From the NCBI GenBank assembly GCA_025934595.1, contig JAICXU010000142.1, positions 1 through 7,329 on the forward strand: 7,329 bases of DNA, given 5' to 3'. Position numbers and translations under genes: made by a program. Positions 1 to 5,338 of this stretch are shown here, piece by piece. The notes beneath the pieces were generated by a model. It saw only the letters and a program-made list of their open reading frames with translations. It was not told the origin of the DNA and searched no databases. The stretch is from Polyangiaceae bacterium (GTDB taxonomy: Bacteria > Myxococcota_A > Polyangia > Polyangiales > Polyangiaceae). Within the stretch, counting starts at the first letter, position 1. Each line of letters starts with the position of its first letter.

Positions 1-728
1 TCCTTCAGCTGATCGTCGTTGATCTCGGCGCCGAGACCGATGCTGAACACGTCGTACTTCGTGTCTTTGATCCGCTTCTTCATCTCGTCGGCGGAGACGC
101 GCGCGGCGCGATCGGTGCCGTCGGTGAAGACGACGAGCGTGCCGAAGCGCATCGGATGCTCGGCTTGCGAGAGCGCGCGCTGGAGCTCGGCGAGCCCCGC
201 GACGACGGCGCCGTTCAAGTTCGTGCTCGGGTCGCTCGGCTTGAACGATTTCAATTGGGCGATGCCCGCCTTCGCTCCGCCCGTGGTCGTGAACGGCGAG
301 ATCGGATGAAGGTCCGGCGATCCGTCGAACACGAAAATGGCTACTTTTTGCTGCTTTTCGACGCGATCGGTGAATGCGTTCGCGGCGTCGACGAGCGCGC
401 TCACGCTGTCCGGATCGCCGGAAACCGATCCGCTCATGTCGACGAGAAGCAGCGTGTAGTGCGACGCGGCGACCTCCGGATTCAAGATCGTCTGTTTGCT
501 TTCGAGCTGCGAGACGAGCTCGCCGTCTTCGTAGATGCGAAACGAGTCGGCGTTGAGGCCACCCACCGGATCACCGCTGGACGTCTGCACCTTGAAGTAG
601 ACGGCGACGTTGCTCGGCTTGGATTGCGTGCTCTTGATCGGCGTGAGCGTGAGGCCTCCGCCTCCGCATCCCGTGACGAAAAAAAGCGCACACGCTGCGA
701 ACAGCACCCACCACGAGCGGGTCGTCAT
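1..728 (-). CDS. VWA-domain lipoprotein (partial, C-terminus beyond window)
   Basis: This is an exported protein with a von Willebrand factor A domain, probably binding a ligand through a metal ion at the cell envelope. Only 242 codons are visible; the frame runs open off the left edge. The N-terminus has Arg4, a hydrophobic stretch (residues 6-18) and a good lipobox VTG-C with the lipidated Cys at 21, followed by a Gly run. Residues 40-84 form a beta-rich segment with an 'FRIYEDGE' motif, like the N-terminal part of VWFA-related proteins of the TIGR03436 type. The A domain starts near residue 91. Its MIDAS is complete: D97-x-S99-x-S101 (DMSGS), T169 and D203 (FTDGTD). The ATG at 728 fits the signal peptide, but no good Shine-Dalgarno precedes it. 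The gene lies 67 nt downstream of the EVE gene on the same strand. The VWA and lipoprotein calls are firm; the ligand is unknown. Confidence 0.9.
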   Translation of the reverse strand, partial: MTTRSWWVLFAACALFFVTGCGGGGLTLTPIKSTQSKPSNVAVYFKVQTSSGDPVGGLNADSFRIYEDGELVSQLESKQTILNPEVAASHYTLLLVDMSGSVSGDPDSVSALVDAANAFTDRVEKQQKVAIFVFDGSPDLHPISPFTTTGGAKAGIAQLKSFKPSDPSTNLNGAVVAGLAELQRALSQAEHPMRFGTLVVFTDGTDRAARVSADEMKKRIKDTKYDVFSIGLGAEINDDQLK

Positions 729-734
729 GTCCGG

Positions 735-765
735 ATAGTAACCCGTCTTCGAGGTGAACAGGCAA
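735..765 (-). promoter_or_regulatory. Candidate promoter of the VWA lipoprotein gene
   Basis: On the minus strand there is TTGCCT (765-760) and TACTAT (740-735), each matching 4 of 6 bases of the sigma-70 type consensus, with a long 19-nt spacer. The -10 box ends six nt before the ATG, so transcription would begin at or next to the start codon. That would fit a leaderless message and would explain the missing ribosome binding site. The boxes are imperfect, so this is tentative. Confidence 0.3.
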
Positions 766-787
766 TGCGTTCGGAGCGGGGCTTGGC

Positions 788-807
788 CCGCCCGACTATT
801 TCGGCGG
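788..807 (-). terminator. GC-rich hairpin at the EVE gene stop codon
   Basis: On the minus strand, CCGCCGA and TCGGGCGG can pair into a seven-base-pair stem with one bulged G. The loop AATAG contains the TAG stop of the EVE gene. No T-tract follows, so it is not a classical intrinsic terminator. It could slow polymerase, protect the 3' end, or be a by-product of the Pro-Pro-Lys-stop codons. Confidence 0.25.
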
Positions 808-1221
808 CGCGGTCTCTCCGAGGGCGAGCACGTGGGCGAACTCCAGCGCCGTCACCGGCGAGACCGAGAGCCTCGACTTGCGAACGACCGACATGGCCTT
901 GAGCTTTGCGTCTGCTTTCATCTGCGCGAGCGTCACTTCTTTTTTCATCGGGCCGATCGGCGCGATCTCCACGGCGCTCCAATCGTCTTTCGTGGTCGGA
1001 TCCTGAAACGCCTCGCGAGTGACCTTCGCGAGACCGACGACGCACTTTCCTTCGCCGGAGTGATAGAAAAAACACACGTCGCCGACCTTCATTTTGCGGA
1101 GATTCGAACGCGCTTCGACGTTGCGCACGCCATCCCAAACCGCTTTTTTTTCCGATTGAAGTCGGTCGAACGAATAGGTGCCGGGCTCGCTCTTCAAGAG
1201 CCAATTGCGGATGTCGCTCAC
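796..1221 (-). CDS. EVE domain-containing protein
   Basis: This is a stand-alone EVE-domain protein of 141 residues, the usual length for the bacterial single-domain family related to eukaryotic THYN1. EVE folds resemble PUA and YTH domains and are thought to bind modified bases in DNA or RNA. Family hallmarks run throughout: NWLLKSEP (residues 6-13), YSFDRL (16-21), VWDGVRNVEARSNL (28-41), MKVGD (44-48), FFYHS (51-55), GLAKV (63-67), DP (74-75) and the C-terminal VRKSRLSVSPVT (113-124). The start is GTG at 1221, because the family begins only a few residues before WLLKSEP. No Shine-Dalgarno is visible at that GTG. Its GTGA overlaps the TGA stop of a possible 27-codon ORF (1218-1301). The protein should be cytoplasmic. 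It is divergent from the aminotransferase and lies upstream of the VWA gene. The family call is secure; the target base is unknown. Confidence 0.95.
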   Translation of the reverse strand: MSDIRNWLLKSEPGTYSFDRLQSEKKAVWDGVRNVEARSNLRKMKVGDVCFFYHSGEGKCVVGLAKVTREAFQDPTTKDDWSAVEIAPIGPMKKEVTLAQMKADAKLKAMSVVRKSRLSVSPVTALEFAHVLALGETAPPK

Positions 1222-1301
1222 GGTGGGTTCACTTTCTTGGCGGTAGGAGGAGGCTGCGGCACCGGCGCGGTGCTCCGGCCCACGAGCGCGACCCAGGCCA
1301 T
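1218..1301 (-). CDS. Possible 27-residue Pro-rich leader ORF before the EVE gene
   Basis: On the minus strand an ATG at 1301-1299 is preceded by GGGAG (1314-1310) at an eight-nt spacing, the best Shine-Dalgarno near this divergent region. The ORF encodes 27 residues starting MAWVALVG, with a PQPPP run, and ends NPP-stop. Its TGA (1220-1218) overlaps the EVE GTG as GTGA, a layout typical of translational coupling. A TATTCT box lies upstream (1333-1328). I do not recognise the peptide. It also overlaps the alternative ATG (1300) of the aminotransferase on the other strand, because CCATGG is a palindrome, so chance is a serious alternative. Confidence 0.25.
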   Translation of the reverse strand: MAWVALVGRSTAPVPQPPPTAKKVNPP

Positions 1302-1344
1302 GGTTAACGCTCCCGTTCGTTCCGAAAAGAATAACCTACGCGGC

Positions 1345-2502
1345 GTGGCGAGCGTACGATCTCGATTCGACCTGCATCCGAACGCGCTCACGCGCGCGAT
1401 CATGGAATTGCGCGACAAAAATAGGCCAATCATCGACCTCGCGATCTCGAATCCCACGACGGCAGGCTTGCCGTACGACGCGGGCGCCGTCGCGCGAGCG
1501 CTCTCCGATGCGCGATCGATCACGTATGAGCCCCTGCCGTTCGGGCTGTTAGGGGCGCGCGAAGCGGCGGCCAAAGAAATGTCGCGCACGCATCCGGTCG
1601 ACGTTGAGCGCGTGTTTCTGACCGCGAGCTCGAGCGAGGCGTACTCGTTCCTCTTCAAGCTGCTCTGCGATCCGGGCGATGACGTCGCCATCGCCGCGCC
1701 GAGCTATCCGCTCTTCGAGCATCTCGCGAAGCTCGAGAACGTGCGCGTGTCGCCCTATCGTCTTGCGTACGACGGCGCGTGGCACGTCGACCTCGACTCG
1801 CTCGGGCGCGCGATCGGCAAAAGGACGCGCGCGATCGTGATCGTGCATCCGAACAATCCGACCGGATCGTTCGTGTCGAAGACCGAGCTCGCGAAGATGG
1901 CTTCGTTCGGGCTTCCGATCGTGAGCGACGAGGTGTTCGTCGACTACGCGTTCGCGGATGACGTGATGCGCGCAAAGACGGCGCGCGAAGCCGAGGACGC
2001 GCTCGTGTTCTCGCTCGGCGGTCTCTCGAAGTCGGCGGCGCTTCCGCAAATGAAAGTGGGATGGACGGCGGTGACCGGGCCCGAAGCGCTCGTGCGAGAG
2101 AGCCTCGAGCGTCTCGAGCTGATCTGTGACACGTTCCTCTCGGTCGGAACGCCGGTACAGCATGCGCTCCCTCTTTTGCTCGACGCGGGAGCGAGGACGC
2201 GCGCCGCGATTTTGGATCGCACGAAAAAAAATCTCGACGCCATCGATCGCGTGATCGGAAAAAATTCGCCCGTGACACGCCTTCGCGTCGATGGCGGTTG
2301 GTATGCGACGCTCCGCCTGCCGAGCCTGAAGAGCGAGGAAGAGTGGGTGCTCGAGCTTTTGCGCGAGGACGGCGTGCTCGTTCACCCCGGGGCGTTCTTC
2401 GATTTCGAGAGCGAAGCCTACGTCGTCGTGAGCCTTCTCACGCCGGAAAGCGAGCTCCGAGATGGCGTCGGCAAAATCGCGCGGCGCGCCGAAATCGGCT
2501 GA
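1345..2502 (+). CDS. Pyridoxal phosphate-dependent class I/II aminotransferase
   Basis: This is a fold-type I, PLP-dependent aminotransferase, which should move an amino group between an amino acid and a 2-oxoacid in the cytosol. Numbered from GTG 1345 (385 residues), it shows SNPTTAGL near the N-terminus, ASSSEA for the cofactor phosphate, APSYPLF with Y121 in the cofactor pocket, the class signature NNPTG (170-174), SDEVF with D195 contacting the pyridine nitrogen, and GGLSK with the Schiff-base lysine K229. After that lysine comes LPQMKVGW, with K237 where many relatives have Arg. The C-terminal segment AYVVVSLLTPES lacks the Arg seen in aspartate-type enzymes, so the substrate cannot be read off. 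The start is uncertain: ATG 1300 would add 15 residues, but the AT-rich stretch 1318-1338 looks intergenic, and 1345 fits the family start just before RFDLHPNAL. The gene is divergent from the EVE gene. Confidence 0.92.
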   Translation: MASVRSRFDLHPNALTRAIMELRDKNRPIIDLAISNPTTAGLPYDAGAVARALSDARSITYEPLPFGLLGAREAAAKEMSRTHPVDVERVFLTASSSEAYSFLFKLLCDPGDDVAIAAPSYPLFEHLAKLENVRVSPYRLAYDGAWHVDLDSLGRAIGKRTRAIVIVHPNNPTGSFVSKTELAKMASFGLPIVSDEVFVDYAFADDVMRAKTAREAEDALVFSLGGLSKSAALPQMKVGWTAVTGPEALVRESLERLELICDTFLSVGTPVQHALPLLLDAGARTRAAILDRTKKNLDAIDRVIGKNSPVTRLRVDGGWYATLRLPSLKSEEEWVLELLREDGVLVHPGAFFDFESEAYVVVSLLTPESELRDGVGKIARRAEIG

Positions 2503-2511
2503 AAAATAGCC
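2494..2511 (+). repeat. Stop-codon element, copy 1 (18 nt)
   Basis: ATCGGCTGAAAAATAGCC spans the aminotransferase stop (TGA at 2500-2502). It matches, at 16 of 18 bases, the element on the opposite strand over the Nif3 stop (3438-3455). Within it GGCT (2497-2500) and AGCC (2508-2511) can form a small 4-bp hairpin with an A-rich loop. It may be a weak 3'-end signal; the shared Ile-Gly/Ala-stop codons account for part of the match. Confidence 0.4.
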
Positions 2512-2525
2512 TAATTCGCCAGAAC

Positions 2526-2553
2526 TTGCACCCGCCAGGCAATATTCTAGATT
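2526..2553 (+). promoter_or_regulatory. Candidate promoter of the hemopexin-like lipoprotein gene
   Basis: The 59-nt gap after the aminotransferase holds TTGCAC (2526-2531) and TAGATT (2548-2553) with a 16-nt spacer, inside an AT-rich patch that stands out from the GC-rich surroundings. The overlapping TATTCT (2543-2548) is another possible -10 box. The -10 box TAGATT ends eight nt before the ATG, which again implies a very short or absent leader. There is no Shine-Dalgarno before ATG 2562. Confidence 0.35.
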
Positions 2554-2561
2554 GTCGGCCC

Positions 2562-3437
2562 ATGAAGCGAGCCCTTCTTCTCACCTGCCTCGCTCTCCTT
2601 CCTTGTAGCCAACTGGCGTGCGCCAATGGTCTGGCTTCGACCGACGACGCGGACGCGGGCGCGATCGATCCGCATTGGCCCGACGCGTCGATCACGAACG
2701 ATGCGGGCGCGATCGACGCAGCCACGAGCGGTGGCGATGGCGGCGACGCCGGCGATTGCAAAGCGGACCTCGCCGAGCCGTGGAGCGGATCGGGCGTGAC
2801 GAGCGCGTGGATGAATCAGAGCGTCCTCACGATCGTCTCCGGCGATCGCTACTGGACGTACGACTACGGCACGGGAGCGTGGGGCGTCGGCGGTCACCTC
2901 GAAACGTCGTGGGCCGGCGTTCTTCCGGTCGATGGCCTGCTCCCATGGCAAGACGTCGGCGTTCACGCGACGTACGTCGTCGGCACGACGCTCACGATCG
3001 TCAGCGGCGATCGCTACTGGACCGTCGACACGGGGACTCACGTTTGGGGAGCGACCGGGCACATCGCGACGCTGTGGTCGAGCGCGCCACGCAACGGAGG
3101 ATTTTTGCCGTGGAACGCGCCGAACGTGCAGACCGCGTACCCGTACCAATCGGGCCTCACCATCATCTCGGCCGATCGCTATTGGGTTCAGAATCTGACG
3201 AACGGCACGTGGACCACCGGCGCGCTCGAGAGCGCGTGGGCCGGAGCACCAAAGGTGGATTCGGATTCGCCGTGGGAATCGAGCGGCGTGAGCGCGTCGT
3301 GGGTCTATCAGACGACGCAGACGATCTTGAGCGGCGATCGCTATTGGATCGTGAACGTGACGAACGGGACATGGACCGACACCGGACACCTCGAGACGGT
3401 GTGGGCGACGGTGCCTGCCGTCGATGGCTGCAAATAG
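2562..3437 (+). CDS. Lipoprotein with four hemopexin-like repeats
   Basis: This is an exported 291-residue protein predicted to fold as a four-bladed beta-propeller of the hemopexin type. Residues 1-19 are a signal peptide (MKRALLLTCLALL...). The lipobox QLA-C20 is imperfect (Gln at -3), so lipidation is likely but not certain. Residues 21-65 are a D/A/G-rich linker with a repeated DAGAID. Four tandem units start at P73-W74, P128-W129, P183-W184 and P237-W238. Each has a SGDRYW-like core (94-98, 149-153, 204-208 as ADRYW, 258-262) and a following 'GHLETSWAG.LPVDG'-like end, matching the 'F.G..YW..d...W.glP..iDAAf' blade pattern of hemopexin domains. C66 and C290 flank the repeat block, as do the cysteines that tie blade 1 to blade 4 in animal hemopexin domains. 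The ligand is unknown; bacterial relatives include photopexins. The gene is convergent with Nif3, 9 nt away. Confidence 0.85.
   Translation: MKRALLLTCLALLPCSQLACANGLASTDDADAGAIDPHWPDASITNDAGAIDAATSGGDGGDAGDCKADLAEPWSGSGVTSAWMNQSVLTIVSGDRYWTYDYGTGAWGVGGHLETSWAGVLPVDGLLPWQDVGVHATYVVGTTLTIVSGDRYWTVDTGTHVWGATGHIATLWSSAPRNGGFLPWNAPNVQTAYPYQSGLTIISADRYWVQNLTNGTWTTGALESAWAGAPKVDSDSPWESSGVSASWVYQTTQTILSGDRYWIVNVTNGTWTDTGHLETVWATVPAVDGCK
2778..3428 (+). repeat. Four tandem ~165-nt coding repeats (propeller blades)
   Basis: Units begin at 2778, 2943, 3108 and 3270, giving spacings of 165, 165 and 162 nt (55, 55 and 54 codons). The best conserved DNA is GGCGATCGCTACTGGA at 2841 and 3006, recurring as GCCGATCGCTATTGG at 3171 and GGCGATCGCTATTGG at 3333. 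ACGAACGG(C/G)AC(G/A)TGGACC also recurs near 3198 and 3360. The repeats are diverged at DNA level but regular in length, so they are old duplications kept by protein structure, not slippage. Confidence 0.85.
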
Positions 3438-3450
3438 CGCTATTTTTCAG
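3428..3450. terminator. Palindrome between convergent genes, probable bidirectional terminator
   Basis: AAATAGCGCTATTT (3432-3445) is a perfect 14-nt palindrome. It extends imperfectly outward to CTG at 3428-3430 and CAG at 3448-3450. It overlaps the TAG of the plus-strand lipoprotein and the TGA of the minus-strand Nif3 gene, whose coding regions are only 9 nt apart. In plus orientation it runs into five T's (3443-3447). The stem is AT-rich and so weak, but its position between two converging genes favours a shared 3'-end signal. Confidence 0.45.
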
Positions 3451-3455
3451 GCGAT
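3438..3455 (-). repeat. Stop-codon element, copy 2 (18 nt)
   Basis: Read on the minus strand this is ATCGCCTGAAAAATAGCG over the Nif3 stop (TGA at 3449-3447). It differs from copy 1 at 2494-2511 only at two G/C positions. Here TAGCG is also half of the palindrome shared with the convergent lipoprotein gene. Confidence 0.4.
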
Positions 3456-4541
3456 CCGAAAAGGATCACGATCGCGATCGCTGAACGCGACTTCCAGCGA
3501 CGGCGCCTTCGCTTTCACGTTCGCCGCGAAGATCTTCATCGCTGCGCGCTCGCTGTTCGAATGAAGCGCACATACGACCGTCATCTTGCGGCTCGCGGCG
3601 AGCGCGTCGTGATGTCGCATCTCTCCCGTGAGATAGAGGTCGGCGCCTGCCGCGATCGCATCCTCGTAAAGATCTCCGCCCGAGCCCGCCGTCACTGCCA
3701 CTCGCTTCGCGTTGCCGTCGAGCGATCCCGCGACGAGGACGTGATCGACGCCGAGCCCCTTCTTGATTTTTTCGACGAGCGCGCCGCGCGCGATCGGCGC
3801 GAGATCACCGACGCGACCGAGGCCGAGATGCTTCGCCTCGGGACGCGCGGCGAGACGTACGAGATCGAACGCCGGCTCTTCGTAAGGATGCGATGCGCGA
3901 AGCGCCGCGACGACTGGGGTCACGTCCGCGATGCGGACGACGGTCTCGATGCGCAGCTCCGGCGCATCTTCGCGGTGACCGTAGCTACCGACGGCGGGGT
4001 TCGTGCCGGCCTCACCGAAGAACGTCCCCCTCCCCGGCGAGCGAAAGCTGCACGACGAATAGTCGCCGATGCGACCCGCCCCCGCTTCGAACATCGCGCC
4101 TGTCACTTTCTGGAATGCGTCCTCCGGGACGAACGTGACGAGCTTGTATTCTGCATCTTTCGCCGTCGATGCTCGGAGCCCTCTCCGCGCCTTGCTCATG
4201 CCCACGAGATCGCCGAGCACGTCGTTCGTGCCGCCGCTCGCGGAGTCGAGCGCCGTGTGAGGCGCGTAGATGGCGACGTGATCCGAAATCGCCTTGAAAA
4301 TGAGGCTCTCCGACGTCAAGCGCTTCACGGGCGCGAACAGCGGCGGATGATACGCAACCACTAGGTTGCATGATTTTTGACGAGCCTCCGCCAAAACCTC
4401 GGCTGTCATGTCGATGGCGAAGAGCGCGCAGGTCACGTCCGCCGCCGGATCGCCCGTGAGGAGACCCACGTTGTCCCAGGCCTCCGCGAGCTCGAGGGGA
4501 GCCAGATCGCCCAGGACGCGCATGACTTCGGAGAGGCGCAT
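3447..4541 (-). CDS. Nif3-like dinuclear metal center protein
   Basis: This is a 364-residue member of the Nif3/YqfO/NIF3L1 family (annotated in many genomes as a GTP cyclohydrolase I type 2 homolog), cytoplasmic, with a two-metal site and a poorly defined true role. The N-terminal half carries WDNVGLLTGD (22-31), YHPPLF (64-69; H65 a likely ligand) and PHTALD (94-99; D99). The C-terminal half carries AGSGGD (285-290), YLTGEMRHHDAL (303-314) and LHSNSERA (326-333; H327 and E331 as ligands). Residues about 125-230 are the extra middle domain of longer, YqfO-type members, with the HPYEEPAFDL motif (218-227). The length agrees with that three-part type. YHPP and HSNSER resemble the eukaryotic NIF3L1 version more than the HHP form of YbgI. 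The ATG at 4541 gives the family start 'MRLSEV'; no clear Shine-Dalgarno is seen. The gene is divergent from the phosphatase, with 28 nt between them. Confidence 0.95.
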   Translation of the reverse strand: MRLSEVMRVLGDLAPLELAEAWDNVGLLTGDPAADVTCALFAIDMTAEVLAEARQKSCNLVVAYHPPLFAPVKRLTSESLIFKAISDHVAIYAPHTALDSASGGTNDVLGDLVGMSKARRGLRASTAKDAEYKLVTFVPEDAFQKVTGAMFEAGAGRIGDYSSCSFRSPGRGTFFGEAGTNPAVGSYGHREDAPELRIETVVRIADVTPVVAALRASHPYEEPAFDLVRLAARPEAKHLGLGRVGDLAPIARGALVEKIKKGLGVDHVLVAGSLDGNAKRVAVTAGSGGDLYEDAIAAGADLYLTGEMRHHDALAASRKMTVVCALHSNSERAAMKIFAANVKAKAPSLEVAFSDRDRDPFRIA

Positions 4542-4569
4542 CGCTTTTTGCTACTCTCGCTCGAGGCCC

Positions 4570-5325
4570 ATGGCAAATCGCACCTTCGCGATCGGCGACA
4601 TCCACGGCGATCTCGCCGCGCTCAAGCGCGTGCTCATCAAGCTTCCGAAGCCGGATGCCGACGACACCATCGTGCTCCTCGGCGACTACGTCGATCGCGG
4701 ACCGGAGTCGCGGCAGGTCATCGAGTTCATTCGCACGATGTTGCCGAAAGCGTTCCCCTCGAAGCTCGTCGTCTTGCGCGGCAACCACGAGGACGGATGG
4801 CTGCGCGTCGCGTCGGGCGGCTGGCCCGAGTTCATCATTCCCACGCCGAACGGTTGTCTCGCGACGATGCGCTCGTACACGGGCAAGCTTCACTTCGAAG
4901 GCGACGTTCCGACCAAAGAAGAGTTCGGCATCATGCAGACGGCCGGCTTCATGCCGGAGGACGTCGTCGCGTGGATGCAGAGCCTTCCTTTTTTCTACGA
5001 AGACGCGCATGCGATCTACGTGCACGCGGGGCTGATGCGCGAAAACGAGAACGGTCGCTGGCTGCACCCGTCGGAGACATTTCCGAAGGAGACGCTTCTC
5101 TGGATCCGCACGATGGATTTCTTCGAAAATTACCGAGGAAAACGCGTCGTTTGTGGTCACACGTCGACCGACAATCTTCCGCCCGAGCTCTCGTCGTTCA
5201 CGCCCGAAGATCCGGTCGACATGTGGGTCCACGAGAACGTCCTCGCGATCGACACCGGATGCGGCAAGGGCGGCTTCTTGACTGCTGTCGAGCTCCCACG
5301 ACTCGTCGTTTACGAGTCGCGATGA
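4570..5325 (+). CDS. PPP-family metallophosphoesterase (serine/threonine protein phosphatase-like)
   Basis: This is a 251-residue calcineurin-type phosphoesterase of the PPP family, similar in motif set to bacterial PrpA-type and lambda phosphatases. It should hydrolyse phosphomonoesters, possibly phosphoproteins, with two bound metals. All motifs are present: GDIHG (9-13), GDYVDRG (38-44), RGNHE (70-74), VHAG (151-154) and CGHT (195-198). D10, H12, D39, N72, H152 and H197 are the metal ligands and H73 the acid. No signal peptide or membrane segment is seen, so it is cytosolic. The ATG at 4570 sits just before the first motif; CGAGG lies three nt upstream, too close for an ideal ribosome binding site. 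A TACTCT box at 4552-4557 could be a -10 element. The 28-nt gap to the divergent Nif3 gene leaves little room for two promoters, so they must overlap coding DNA. Dinucleotide hydrolysis (ApaH-like) is a possible alternative activity. Confidence 0.93.
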   Translation: MANRTFAIGDIHGDLAALKRVLIKLPKPDADDTIVLLGDYVDRGPESRQVIEFIRTMLPKAFPSKLVVLRGNHEDGWLRVASGGWPEFIIPTPNGCLATMRSYTGKLHFEGDVPTKEEFGIMQTAGFMPEDVVAWMQSLPFFYEDAHAIYVHAGLMRENENGRWLHPSETFPKETLLWIRTMDFFENYRGKRVVCGHTSTDNLPPELSSFTPEDPVDMWVHENVLAIDTGCGKGGFLTAVELPRLVVYESR

Positions 5326-5338
5326 AGAGCGAGCACGC

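Noticed and set aside
156..902. 248-codon plus-strand ORF
   Set aside because: Arg-rich, low-complexity antisense shadow of the VWA gene; the minus strand there has a signal peptide, lipobox and full MIDAS.
754..1299. In-frame extension of the aminotransferase ORF far upstream (582-codon version)
   Set aside because: It runs antisense through the whole EVE gene and has an Arg/Leu/His-rich composition typical of a shadow frame; the aminotransferase family starts only near 1345.
1549..2385. 278-codon minus-strand ORF
   Set aside because: Antisense shadow of the aminotransferase with no recognisable domain.
2841..3350. Regularly spaced DNA repeats as a possible CRISPR array
   Set aside because: Spacing is 162-165 nt and an exact multiple of three within an open gene; they encode the GDRYW blade motif.
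3561..4364. 267-codon plus-strand ORF
   Set aside because: Antisense shadow of the Nif3 gene, Arg-rich, no domain.
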